Shown here: positions 1-7,812 of the stretch, one piece after another
Layout of the letters: each line of letters begins with the position of its first letter
Numbering within the stretch: position 1 is the stretch's first letter
NCBI RefSeq assembly: GCF_027319265.1
Contig: NZ_DAHVNP010000033.1
Span: 1-33,660, forward strand
DNA from: Ferrimicrobium sp.
GTDB lineage: Bacteria > Actinomycetota > Acidimicrobiia > Acidimicrobiales > Acidimicrobiaceae
Direction of reading: 5' to 3'
DNA: 33,660 nucleotides
The notes under the pieces: model-generated
Seen by the model: only the letters and a program-made list of their open reading frames with translations
Database searches by the model: none
What the model was told of the DNA's origin: nothing
Program-made: the position numbers and the translations under genes

Positions 1-524
1 TAGCGGTGAGATGGGCCTGGGGAGATTCAGTTCCTAACATGAAAAGAGTCTACTTGAGCTGGGAAAACCCTTCAAGCACCCCGAGATGTCCCCTCTCATT
101 TTCTCCTCATTTTGGGGGTGGGTTGTTCAGCAGAGTCCTAGTGAACTCTCCTCCGACTCCGCATGTCTCTTTGTTCGGGGCGAAGAGCTAGCTAGAGGGA
201 GCGCTGGTTCATGAGCATCTTGGCTCGATAATTCCAACGCAAGCGCCAAGAGCCGTAGGCGTCAATCATTGTGCAATTCCCTCAAGTCCTTGGACCGTGC
301 CGTGTCTACGGCGAACGAGTGCAGTATGAGGAAAGAGCCATCAGGTTCTTGGTGACGCCTCAAGCGCATTTACCTTACACCTGGTGGGCTCCCCTTTTGG
401 GTTGCGATTTGGGCATATTCCCGCTTTCCCGCTCGCACAGCATCGTCAAAGAAGCAACGTTGTCCACCTGGAAGGTCCCTCAGAGATGAGCTCCACTCTC
501 CGGCTCATCGAGTTGCAGAAGCCC
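1..524. other. Intergenic/unassigned stretch at window start
   Basis: I see no supportable gene here. Two short open frames on the plus strand (6-191 and 271-489) have no recognisable domain, no convincing ribosome-binding site and an amino-acid composition like noise. No tRNA, inverted repeat or transposase signature was recognised. It may hold eroded coding sequence, but I could not assign any. Confidence 0.4.
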
Positions 525-1328
525 CTATGACAACAACTGCGGGCCATCGTTGTAACGCCGGACCCAAGCCTCGGGAAGAGGATCCACAGGGACATCGCTA
601 TCAAGATCAGGTTCGTAACGGGTGGTAACGACTCTGGGCGGAGCGACCGTTCGGTTGACCGTGTCGGTCCTCCTTGCTTCATGGATTGGAGGAGGAGGGC
701 TCAATTGATCGAGGTGCTTGACATGGTAATGCTCGCTCGGGGAACTCGGTAGGAGCGCCCTGCGCACCCAATCCCATTGGGCTGCCTCGTGAACTGCAAG
801 GAGCTCAGCCTTTTCATCCGAAGTGAGTTCGTCACGGAGCAACATCGCCTCCCATTTGGCGATGAGTTCTGGGAAAAATCCCCGTTCCTCGCGCACTTCC
901 CAGGCCTCACCAGTGGAGAGCGATTGGACTAAGAATCCCACTCCTAACGTGTCATCGAGCCGATGGGTTCCAAATCGTGCTCTAGCACCGGTGAGGTAGG
1001 CGGCAAGGTCTCCAAGGCATGGCGAATTCTTAGAGACGACCAAGAGGTCGCTCCGGTCAAAGGGCTGATCGGGAAACACTACATCAGCGAGGGCACGCAT
1101 CGCCCAGACCCCACGGAGCAATCCATCGCAAGCATGACCATGGAAAAGAACTAGATCGGTGAGGCTCACCAGCTTGGGAACGGGATCGAGCCTCCCTTGA
1201 GCCGAACGAGTGTCAATGACTTCAAAGCTAGGGATCTGAGAACCCTGGAGCCAGGCGGGCAGATGCCAAAACTTTCGCTCGATATCATCATGGGAAATTG
1301 GCCCTTCGTCGTGAGTCGTTGATTCCAT
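525..1328 (-). CDS. FmdE-family (formylmethanofuran dehydrogenase subunit E-like) metal-binding protein
   Basis: Protein of 267 aa. Residues 63-67 form the HGHAC core, which matches the GHxCxG signature of the FmdE/FwdE family (H63, H65, C67). A second conserved-looking patch with SPCLGDLAAYLTGARARFG follows, as in FmdE proteins. The ATG at 1326-1328 was chosen because it lies 4 bases after the stop of the upstream DsrE gene; a longer open frame upstream only overlaps that gene. The tight spacing indicates one transcript with the DsrE gene. Bacterial FmdE homologues bind metal and lack a defined reaction. A role in sulfur or metal handling is inference from the DsrE partner. The C-terminal ~60 residues are Pro/Arg-rich and look family-specific. 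Confidence 0.7.
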   Translation of the reverse strand: MESTTHDEGPISHDDIERKFWHLPAWLQGSQIPSFEVIDTRSAQGRLDPVPKLVSLTDLVLFHGHACDGLLRGVWAMRALADVVFPDQPFDRSDLLVVSKNSPCLGDLAAYLTGARARFGTHRLDDTLGVGFLVQSLSTGEAWEVREERGFFPELIAKWEAMLLRDELTSDEKAELLAVHEAAQWDWVRRALLPSSPSEHYHVKHLDQLSPPPPIHEARRTDTVNRTVAPPRVVTTRYEPDLDSDVPVDPLPEAWVRRYNDGPQLLS

Positions 1329-1332
1329 GGAA

Positions 1333-1689
1333 TCAGAACCCGATGACGGTCGCACCCTCGAGTACAAAACGTACGAAAGCGTCTCTAGCATATTGGAGGT
1401 TGATGCCTCGGTCCGACAATGTCTGTTCAGCTCCCGCCGCCTGCGCGGCGTTGAGGCATGCACCGACAGGAACACCCGCTGCAATTAACTCGTCAATCTG
1501 GGTGTTGTATGCAGCTTTCACCGGATCGCCGTCTATCGCGATTAGGGCATCTTGGGCTGGTCCAAAGCAATACACCTCTAGCTCGGCACCCTGCTCGCCT
1601 GCCACCTGACGGATACGCTCTGCGACGTGGGATCCTGCGCTGAGCGAATCCGGATCACCATGAAATAGGTGAATCACGACCTTTACCAT
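1333..1689 (-). CDS. DsrE/DsrF-like small sulfur-relay family protein
   Basis: Protein of 118 aa with the DsrE-like alternating beta/alpha pattern: MVKVVIHLFHG at the start, VYCFGPAQDAL in the middle and a GVPVGACLNAA segment with a cysteine where DsrE-type proteins carry the persulfide-accepting Cys. The C-terminus ends in a hydrophobic VIGF as in many DsrE proteins. The ATG at 1687-1689 has GGGAG upstream; the longer frame to 1839 runs through the promoter/operator region and is rejected. It is the first gene of a two-gene unit with the FmdE-like gene. It resembles the DsrE gene at 29101 in length and in the position of the Cys. Persulfide binding is expected from the family, not shown here. 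Confidence 0.8.
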   Translation of the reverse strand: MVKVVIHLFHGDPDSLSAGSHVAERIRQVAGEQGAELEVYCFGPAQDALIAIDGDPVKAAYNTQIDELIAAGVPVGACLNAAQAAGAEQTLSDRGINLQYARDAFVRFVLEGATVIGF

Positions 1690-1724
1690 TGGAAACTCCC
1701 TGTTATCTTTGTCTATGACATATA

Positions 1725-1740
1725 ATACCCAACCGGGTAT
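1725..1740. promoter_or_regulatory. CsoR/CstR-like operator palindrome upstream of DsrE-FmdE unit
   Basis: A perfect inverted repeat, ATACCC-AACC-GGGTAT, sits 36 bases upstream of the DsrE start. On the minus strand a TATTAT hexamer lies at its downstream edge, so a bound protein would block RNA polymerase. The A/T-C/G-A/T layout (TACCC-N4-GGGTA) is the one known for DUF156 repressors (CsoR, RcnR, CstR). The CstR branch senses persulfide. No regulator of that family is encoded in this window. Confidence 0.6.
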
Positions 1741-1839
1741 AGCAGCTCGATATTCCCGACTCGTTCCCAGCTCCATTCTCTGTGGGCACAAAGCAACCCA
1801 AACTCGGGCGGTTTCCCTCACATGTTTGCTGTAACTCAT

Positions 1840-2147
1840 TCCAACCAGAAGGTCCTGCCTTGCTCCCTTGACTTCGCACTTTAATCAATGAGTCCTGTCA
1901 CCACCATGGTTCGCCTCACATATCAGGTGTGACATCAATGAGGAGTGCGTGGAGAGCAAGAGTCTCTGACAATCCTGCGGATACGAGTTGGACCACAGCG
2001 CCAACGTTTGAATCGGTCGTCTCGGTCCAGACGGCGATCGACCCGGAAAGCACTTCAATTCGATGTTGCCTGCTGAGATGACGATGATGCTGCCGACATT
2101 GATCTTCCCATGATCAACGATCCAACTGTAAACCCAGTCACGACGAG
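1840..2147. other. Intergenic stretch with possible 3' remnant of TDT gene
   Basis: No intact gene is supported. On the minus strand a frame beginning near 2151 reads TRRDWVYSWI and could be the shifted C-terminus of the neighbouring TDT transporter remnant, but beyond about 2100 the translation is not informative. Confidence 0.3.
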
Positions 2148-2580
2148 TCACATCACCACGAGTAGTACAAATAGGCCAAAGCCGATGTCACCCACGACTG
2201 GGAGTGACCAAGCCTGCCCGAGTCCGATCGTTGCCACAGTCATCGCCCCGACAGGGAAGGTGAACCCCCACCGTCGCTGTCCGTAGAGGATCCCTCCCTT
2301 GAGGAGGTACCTGCCAAGGATGGCGATTGCGACCACCAACCACCAAGCATCGAACCCCCAGAGGATCGTTGCAGCAAGCACTGACAGTGGCTCAATTGGC
2401 GCAGCCGAATGACCAAAGGCGAGTGGCGTGGAGTGTGCCAGATCCAAGAGTGCAGCGGCCCCTACTCCAGCCGGTCCAGAACAATCCAGAGAGACGGAGC
2501 GGACGCAGACGGCGGGAGCGCCTCGGTGATGAGACGATCATGCAGGAGTGCCAGCACTAGGAGGAACAGGACTAGCAGCC
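2148..2580 (-). pseudogene. Remnant of a TDT (TehA/SLAC1-type) transporter, frameshifted and N-terminally truncated
   Basis: Two adjacent minus-strand frames join into one recognisable protein. From about 2578 to 2468 the frame reads a hydrophobic helix, then LHDRLITEALPP and APSLWIVL, and hits a stop at about 2464. One base shifted, the reading GPAGVGAAALLDLAH continues into the long frame 2447-2148 with WWLVVAIAILGRYL and RRWGFTFPVGAMTVATIGLG, the hallmark FTFP segment of the TDT family. A single-base indel near 2475-2480 explains the break. Upstream, WGATSVVSMFELLA in yet another frame suggests a second shift near 2565. About the first half of a normal ~330-aa transporter is missing, because the TetR operator begins right there. 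Family members move tellurite, dicarboxylates, sulfite or anions, so the original substrate is unknown. Confidence 0.7.
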
Positions 2581-2630
2581 AGCAATTCGAACATCGACAC
2601 GACAGAAGTGGCACCCCAGAGCGCGCAGAA

Positions 2631-2650
2631 TATTAACTGACCAGTTAGTA
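2631..2650. promoter_or_regulatory. TetR operator palindrome overlapping a leaderless promoter
   Basis: The core TAACTG-AC-CAGTTA is a perfect inverted repeat with a 2-base spacer. Flanking bases extend it to 20 bp with one mismatched pair. It lies 7 bases before the GTG start of the TetR gene and overlaps a TAGTAT -10 box (2646-2651), giving TAGTAT-N6-GTG, the spacing of a leaderless transcript. Autorepression by the adjacent TetR protein is the natural reading (inference). Confidence 0.7.
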
Positions 2651-2657
2651 TACACAA

Positions 2658-3242
2658 GTGATCTCATCCCAGGAAACCAAGAGTCGTCTCATCGAAGCGG
2701 CATCAGAGCTGTTTTATGCCAATGGTTTTAGCACAACCAATATTGACAAAATCCTGCAACGCTCAGGGGTCTCACGGCCGACGTTATACGTTCACTTCCC
2801 GTCGAAGGACGCTCTTCTCGTTGCCGCCCTTGAGTATCGTCACTGTCAACGCGTCGCCTCGCTGGATCAGTGGGTTCGTTCAAATGCCGAAGAACCCACC
2901 GAGCAGATCTTGGCTGTCTTTGATTGGCTGGCAAACTGGCATTCGACGGAAGGATGGCGCGGCTGTGCCTTTGTCAACGCCGCAGCGGAGGTGGTTCGTA
3001 CCCCACATCCCGCGAGGGACGTCGTACGTCAGCATAAACACTGGATGCGCGATTACCTCGCTCAACTTGGGACCGATGCGGGTCTTGAGCACCCGAACCG
3101 TCTTGCAGCGCAACTCATGCTACTCATTGACGGTGCCAATGCACGAGTGCTCGTCGACGACGATCGCGCCGCCGCACTGGATGCTCGGGAGGTAGCTCGG
3201 GTTCTCATCCAGTGCCACACGAATGTCAAGCTCAACACATGA
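2658..3242 (+). CDS. TetR/AcrR-family transcriptional regulator
   Basis: Protein of 194 aa. Residues 1-50 form a typical TetR N-terminal helix-turn-helix: SRLIEAASELFYANGFSTTN, then VSRPTLYVHFPSKDALL. The remaining ~140 residues form the variable ligand-binding/dimerisation half, with a WRGCAFVNAAAE segment often seen in this family. The start is GTG at 2658, preceded by a -10 box at leaderless distance rather than a ribosome-binding site. The stop overlaps the ATG of the MFS transporter by four bases (ATGA), so both are translated from one message. It probably represses this operon through the 20-bp palindrome just upstream. The effector is unknown. Confidence 0.9.
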   Translation: MISSQETKSRLIEAASELFYANGFSTTNIDKILQRSGVSRPTLYVHFPSKDALLVAALEYRHCQRVASLDQWVRSNAEEPTEQILAVFDWLANWHSTEGWRGCAFVNAAAEVVRTPHPARDVVRQHKHWMRDYLAQLGTDAGLEHPNRLAAQLMLLIDGANARVLVDDDRAAALDAREVARVLIQCHTNVKLNT

Positions 3243-4486
3243 GCGCCTCATCAACTGACGACACCCGATCAGGAAACGAAGGCGCGAGAGACAGAACGGT
3301 TACCATCGTGCTCGGCCTAGCCCTTGGCCCAGCGGTCGTGCTTGGCCTGGCTCGCTTTGCCTACGCACTGCTATTGCCGTCGATGCGTGCAGAACTGTCT
3401 TGGTCGCTCAGCACAGCTGGGGCCATGAACAGTGCAAACGCCGTCGGCTATCTAGTAGGTGCGATCGCCTCTGCGTCACTTGCCCGTCGTTTCGGAACCC
3501 GCCGATCATTTTTGGCTGCACTCGGCATCACGGTGGTATCACTACTGCTCACGGCCGCAAGTGCTGACACTGCGATTTTGCTCATGCTGCGAGCGCTCGC
3601 TGGAGTCACTGGAGCCATCGCCTTCATCACTGGCGCTGGGCTCGTTGCCCAGCTTGCCGCCGGTCAAGTCACCCATAAGCCAGCGCTTCTGCTTGGTATC
3701 TACTTTGCAGGAGGCGGTGCTGGAATTGTGGTCTCAGGCCTATCCATCCCAGTATTGCTGGCGTATCTTTCACCAACAACCGGTTGGCGTTGGGGTTGGA
3801 TACTCCTTGGCGTCATCGGACTCGCTGCATTGATTCCCTCCTGGCGGGCGACGAGGATGACACACGAACCACCACCCCAGCCACACCACGATCGCCGTTG
3901 GCCAGCGCGCCATTTTGTAGCGATACTCAGTTCGTATGGCTTGTTTGGCGTCGGCTACATCGCCTACATGACCTTTATCGTTGCCTTCCTGCACGATGGT
4001 GGGGCTGGGGCAACCGAGATCGTTATCTTCTGGGGTCTCCTCGGTGCCGCCTCGATCATCGGAGCCTTCTTCTGGGTTCGGCCAATCTCGAGGTTACCTC
4101 GAGCTCATGGCCTTGCCGTAATCCTGGCGACACTTGCCGCCGGTGCGCTCCTACCGCTCATCTCCCGTTCCATACCTTTCACGATGGCATCGGCTATCCT
4201 GTTCGGAGGTTCCTTCCTGGCCGTAGTGACGGCCGTCACATCAGTAACTCGACGCTCGCTTCCACCACACCATTGGACACCGGCAATCGCCACACTCACC
4301 GTAGTGTTTGCCATGGGTCAAATCATCGGCCCGGTACTCACAGGAGCTATCTCCGAGGGGTCATCGGGCCTGACCATGGGGCTTGCGGTCTCGGCCGGCC
4401 TGTTGATCGTCGCTGGTCTCGTCGCGCTCGCCCAACGATCAGTCGACACTGCCCAATCGCAGCAAATCCCAATCGCCGAGGGTTAA
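3239..4486 (+). CDS. MFS transporter, YbfB/YjiJ (MFS_4) family
   Basis: Protein of 415 aa with about 12 hydrophobic segments. Its first membrane region carries GLARFAYALLLPSMRAELSW followed by MNSANAVGYLVGA, the pattern of the MFS_4 (YbfB/YjiJ) family. A cytoplasmic loop with Arg/His-rich sequence near residues 205-225 separates the two six-helix halves. The ATG at 3239 was chosen because it overlaps the TetR stop (ATGA); an earlier GTG at 3212 lies inside the TetR gene. The substrate is unknown. The regulator-transporter pair suggests an exporter induced by a small molecule (inference). Confidence 0.88.
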   Translation: MSASSTDDTRSGNEGARDRTVTIVLGLALGPAVVLGLARFAYALLLPSMRAELSWSLSTAGAMNSANAVGYLVGAIASASLARRFGTRRSFLAALGITVVSLLLTAASADTAILLMLRALAGVTGAIAFITGAGLVAQLAAGQVTHKPALLLGIYFAGGGAGIVVSGLSIPVLLAYLSPTTGWRWGWILLGVIGLAALIPSWRATRMTHEPPPQPHHDRRWPARHFVAILSSYGLFGVGYIAYMTFIVAFLHDGGAGATEIVIFWGLLGAASIIGAFFWVRPISRLPRAHGLAVILATLAAGALLPLISRSIPFTMASAILFGGSFLAVVTAVTSVTRRSLPPHHWTPAIATLTVVFAMGQIIGPVLTGAISEGSSGLTMGLAVSAGLLIVAGLVALAQRSVDTAQSQQIPIAEG

Positions 4487-5014
4487 GTACCGGTCCACAG
4501 GTTCCGAACACCCCGCACAACTGAAAGCCGGACTCAAACCCGCTCCCCCCAACACATCTGACCCCAACCTCGAATGCACTAGCCCAAAGTGCCTCCAGAA
4601 GTACTCCATCTCAGGTCGGCGGCCTAACTACCTACCTACCTACCTACCTACCGTAGGTAGGGATTTGAAAATACGTCTAGGCAGCGCGGTTCAAGGAGTG
4701 ATTCCGGGAGTAACTGTCGCTGGGAGCGTCGTACAAATCACCTGCATCTCGCACCTCGTCATTGCTCCTAGCGGTTCCACCCGATCTCGCAACCGCATTG
4801 CTTCGAGAAAGCAACACGCAATATCCCTAGAGAAAACTCACTGTCCCCATCTACCAAAGCGTATGTTTTACACAAAGCTATGGCTACGATCATCAATCGC
4901 GATGAGACAGATACGTGAGGCATCATGAATCCCACTAGGCTTAATTGAGAGCAGTGCTATTGCCCTAATGGTCCGCTGGTGTGCGGTAGGACCATGTCGA
5001 GGGAGGCCCCGAAG
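4487..5014. other. Intergenic region upstream of the SQR-like gene
   Basis: No convincing gene. A plus-strand frame at 4665-4928 has no domain or ribosome-binding site. The region holds the CTAC tandem repeat/hairpin at 4628-4661 and presumably the promoter of the flavoprotein gene at 5015. TTGAGA at 4945 and TAATGG at 4966 are weak, short-spaced candidates only. Confidence 0.4.
4628..4661. repeat. (CTAC)6 tandem repeat running into its own inverted copy
   Basis: Six uninterrupted CTAC units (4628-4651) are followed by the inverse TAGGTAGG at 4654-4661. The last two units therefore pair with the inverse in a stem of 8 bp with a 3-base loop. It is a short tandem repeat liable to slip during replication, and also a potential hairpin or protein-binding site. 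It lies about 350 bp upstream of the SQR-like gene and 140 bp after the MFS stop. Confidence 0.85.
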
Positions 5015-6307
5015 ATGAATAATGCCAAACCAACAGTCGTGATACTCGGTAGTAGTTTTGCAGGCTTGACGGCCGCCCGCTTTCTGCGTCACCATGCGGG
5101 CGAATCCATCGATCTCGTCGTCATCGACCGAAATCCCTACTTAACCTTTGTACCCAACATCCAAATGGAGGTATTTGCAGATCGAGATCCACTCGAGAGC
5201 ATGTTGATGGACACACCAAAGGTCCACTCCAAGGACGGGAACGTCTTCCTTAATGCCGAGGTAACCGCCGTCGATCCCGACGCCAAGCTGGTCCACGTGG
5301 TGCCGAACGATCGTCTTGGATCAGCGACCGAGACCGTCGCCTACGACTATCTCGTGATAGCACTTGGAAGTCGCTTGGCCTACGACAAGATCACCGGATT
5401 TGGTGAGTTTGGCGATACGGTATCCAGTACCTACTATGGCAATAAGTTGCGCCGTAAGCTCAATAACTATAAAGGTGGACCCATTGCGATTGGCTCAGCC
5501 CGTTTCCATCAGGGTCAAGAGAACAGGCCAGACTGGCTACCAACAGCAGACGCGGCTTGCGAAGGTCCACCACTCGAGCTCGCCCTCACCATGGCGAACT
5601 GGTTGAGTGAGAAGAAGCTCGGAGATGGCCACAAAATTACCCTGTTTACTCCGGGCGAGATGATCGCAGACGACGCTGGCGCTCCGATCGTTCGTCCCTT
5701 CCTCAAGATGGCCGGTGATATGGGCATGGGGTACGTGAACCAAACCCAGGACATTCAAGAGATAACGGCCGATGGCATCGAGTTTACGAACGGGACCAGC
5801 GTAGAAGCTGAGCTTAAAATCATTATCCCCGACTGGGTCCCCCACGAATTCCTCCGCGAACTTCCAATCACTGATGAACTCGGCTTTGTCCACACGGACA
5901 AGTGGATGCGTAACCCACTACACCCTGAGATCTTTGCGATCGGTGATGCTGCAGCCATTACCGTGCCAAAGCTCGGAAGTATTGGGCACCAGCAAGCTGA
6001 GATTGTAGCACGCCAGATTGCTATCGAAGTGGGTGCACCAAAAGCTCCAAAACCCGGCAAGGAGTACCATCCTGAGATTCTTTGCTTCGGTGACACCGGC
6101 GACCACAAGGGGTTCTACATCTACTCAAACGTGTGGTTCGGAGGGAAAACCAGTATCTTCAACCTTGGACATGCTTCATACGGGATGAAACTCGCCTTTA
6201 AGGAGATGTACTTCCGCACTGGAGGGCGTCCACCGAGCTTTGGCGTTCCGAGCACCCATTTACTGATGGATCATCTGCCCAATCTGTCAGAACCAGTCCC
6301 TTCATAA
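5015..6307 (+). CDS. sqr: Sulfide:quinone oxidoreductase-like FAD flavoprotein
   Basis: Protein of 430 aa, the usual SQR length. Residues 8-17 (VVILGSSFAG) form the FAD-binding Rossmann loop, and FAIGDAA at 307-313 is the second FAD motif. Two cysteines sit at SQR-like places: C182 in the ACEGPPLE block and C357 in LCFGDTGD, matching the pair that forms the sulfur bridge at the flavin (Cys160/Cys356 in the Acidithiobacillus enzyme). I do not see the third cysteine (Cys128-like) found in many SQRs. The C-terminus has amphipathic hydrophobic stretches for membrane attachment. The start ATG at 5015 has GGGAGG eight bases upstream; an upstream GTG is less likely. It would oxidise sulfide to sulfane sulfur on the membrane and feed quinone. 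Flavocytochrome-c-type or NDH-2-like alternatives are less likely given the cysteines. Confidence 0.75.
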   Translation: MNNAKPTVVILGSSFAGLTAARFLRHHAGESIDLVVIDRNPYLTFVPNIQMEVFADRDPLESMLMDTPKVHSKDGNVFLNAEVTAVDPDAKLVHVVPNDRLGSATETVAYDYLVIALGSRLAYDKITGFGEFGDTVSSTYYGNKLRRKLNNYKGGPIAIGSARFHQGQENRPDWLPTADAACEGPPLELALTMANWLSEKKLGDGHKITLFTPGEMIADDAGAPIVRPFLKMAGDMGMGYVNQTQDIQEITADGIEFTNGTSVEAELKIIIPDWVPHEFLRELPITDELGFVHTDKWMRNPLHPEIFAIGDAAAITVPKLGSIGHQQAEIVARQIAIEVGAPKAPKPGKEYHPEILCFGDTGDHKGFYIYSNVWFGGKTSIFNLGHASYGMKLAFKEMYFRTGGRPPSFGVPSTHLLMDHLPNLSEPVPS

Positions 6308-6504
6308 CAAAGCTAGCACCCACCCATGAACGTGGTTCGTGGCCGTGGCGATCTCTGCATTTCTAGCGAAGTCAGTGCAGTGGAATACTTCTCTTCACCG
6401 AAGCCCGCATTGTAAGACAAACTAGTACAACAGCCAGCTGACACCACTCCAAACGGTTGAGGAGTTTGCCACAAACGCTACAAATTCTGCGAGGTATGTA
6501 CTGC

Positions 6505-6510
6505 TAGACT
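6505..6510 (+). promoter_or_regulatory. Leaderless -10 box of the lipoate ligase gene
   Basis: TAGACT lies 7 bases before the ATG at 6518 and there is no ribosome-binding site. This is the TANNNT-N6/7-start layout of leaderless actinobacterial genes. No clear -35 element is visible. Confidence 0.55.
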
Positions 6511-6517
6511 CGACTCG

Positions 6518-7606
6518 ATGAAGAACCCGACCCCAATCCGCATCATTCAGGCATTTTCCGCCTCTCCACTTGAGTCACAAGCGATCTATCATGCGATCGC
6601 GGAGGCCTTTACACAGGACACTCCCGATACGATCTGTCTTGTTCGACCGACTAAGCCCTACATCTGCATTGGCTATCATCAAGATGCACAACGCGAGCTT
6701 GATCTTGGAACAGTAGACGATCTTGGGCTTGAGGTAATTCGGCGCCAAGTCGGGGGCGGAGCCGTCTACTTAGATGCGAACCAAGTCTTTGTGCAATGGA
6801 TATTCGCACCAAACTCGCTTCCCCACTCAATCGAGGCACGCTACCGACTCTTTATTGAACCAATTGTTGAGACATACCAAGAGTTGGGTATCGCTGCAGA
6901 GATGCGTCCCATTAATGACATCCACGTCAACGGTCATAAAATCGGCGGATGCGGTGCTGCACGTATCGGCAACGCTGAGGTACTTGTCTCGAGTTTCATG
7001 TTTGACATCGATCTCAAGACGATGGCCTCCGTTCTCCACGTTGATACCGAAAAGATGCGCGACAAGCTCTACCAAAATCTGCAGGAGTACGTGACGTGTA
7101 TCGCTCGCGAGCTCGAACACCCTCCCGAACCTGATCGAGTACTTGCAACCTACCTCACCAAGGTGGCTCGTCTCCTCAAACGCCCGATCATGCCGTCGGA
7201 ATCACCGACGGCGACTGAGCGTACTCAGCTGATCACCACCGAACAGGTGCTAGCGAATGCACAGTGGACCAATGATGGCGGAGGTCGGCGAATCGCAGGC
7301 CTCACTATTCAAGATAATGTCACCATGCATCACGCGGTCTACAAGGCTGCGGGAGGACTCATCAGATGGGTACTTTTCCTCAACGGCCAAGAGATTCTCG
7401 ATGCTTCACTTGAGGGTGACTTTACGGTCTATCCTCTCGATGCTCCACTCAAGATGGCAACAGCACTCATCGGGGAACAGCTGGATCTACTCATTGGTGA
7501 CAGATGGAACCACCTCTATGCCCAAATCGTCGAGGATGCACCTGGCCTCTCGTCGGAGGATCTCATGCGACCGCTTGCACAAATTGCAGCCGAAGTGCGG
7601 CGCTGA
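6518..7606 (+). CDS. slpl(AB): Lipoate:protein ligase of the sHdr type (sLpl)
   Basis: Protein of 362 aa with the biotin/lipoate ligase fold. Residues ~66-90 carry RRQVGGGAVYLDANQVFVQW, matching the lipoate-ligase RRxsGGGav motif. Residues ~128-145 carry NDIHVNGHKIGGCGAARI, with the catalytic-type Lys in NGHKIGG. The C-terminal ~110 residues look like the LplB/accessory domain. The length and the position 1.7 kb from two lipoate-binding protein genes fit the dedicated sLpl(AB) ligases of sulfur oxidisers, which lipoylate LbpA rather than dehydrogenase subunits (known from sHdr organisms). Its promoter appears leaderless. Lipoyl synthases LipS1/LipS2, often nearby in such clusters, are not in this window. 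Confidence 0.85.
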   Translation: MKNPTPIRIIQAFSASPLESQAIYHAIAEAFTQDTPDTICLVRPTKPYICIGYHQDAQRELDLGTVDDLGLEVIRRQVGGGAVYLDANQVFVQWIFAPNSLPHSIEARYRLFIEPIVETYQELGIAAEMRPINDIHVNGHKIGGCGAARIGNAEVLVSSFMFDIDLKTMASVLHVDTEKMRDKLYQNLQEYVTCIARELEHPPEPDRVLATYLTKVARLLKRPIMPSESPTATERTQLITTEQVLANAQWTNDGGGRRIAGLTIQDNVTMHHAVYKAAGGLIRWVLFLNGQEILDASLEGDFTVYPLDAPLKMATALIGEQLDLLIGDRWNHLYAQIVEDAPGLSSEDLMRPLAQIAAEVRR

Positions 7607-7799
7607 CATCGCGCGATGGAGTAGTACCGACACAAGCGATAGTCTTCCCACAAACAAACCATCAGGGCTTGGCCCGCTGGTGTGAGATTAACGCGACAAT
7701 GATGTCGTCAACAACCCAACCGTGGGACCTATTTGCTACCAATGGCTGACGTATGACCCCGGGCCACTTTGCAAGGCATCGTGCGCCCCTCTCGACAAC

Positions 7800-7805
7800 T
7801 AGCCT
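7800..7805 (+). promoter_or_regulatory. Leaderless -10 box of the ArsR gene
   Basis: TAGCCT is followed by 7 bases and the ATG at 7813. No ribosome-binding site lies in between, so a leaderless message is likely. This supports the ATG at 7813 over the upstream ATG at 7753. Confidence 0.45.
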
Positions 7806-7812
7806 AGAGTCA

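Noticed and set aside
271-489. 72-codon plus-strand frame near the window start
   Set aside because: No domain, no ribosome-binding site, noise-like composition.
1690-1839. Longer start for the DsrE gene at 1839
   Set aside because: The extra 50 residues cross the promoter and operator palindrome and are not DsrE-like; the ATG at 1689 has a good RBS.
1885-2151. 88-codon minus-strand frame
   Set aside because: Only its first ~10 residues could be a shifted TDT tail; the rest has no coding character.
4665-4928. 87-codon plus-strand frame upstream of the SQR-like gene
   Set aside because: No RBS or domain; basic and Ser/Thr-rich like random GC DNA.
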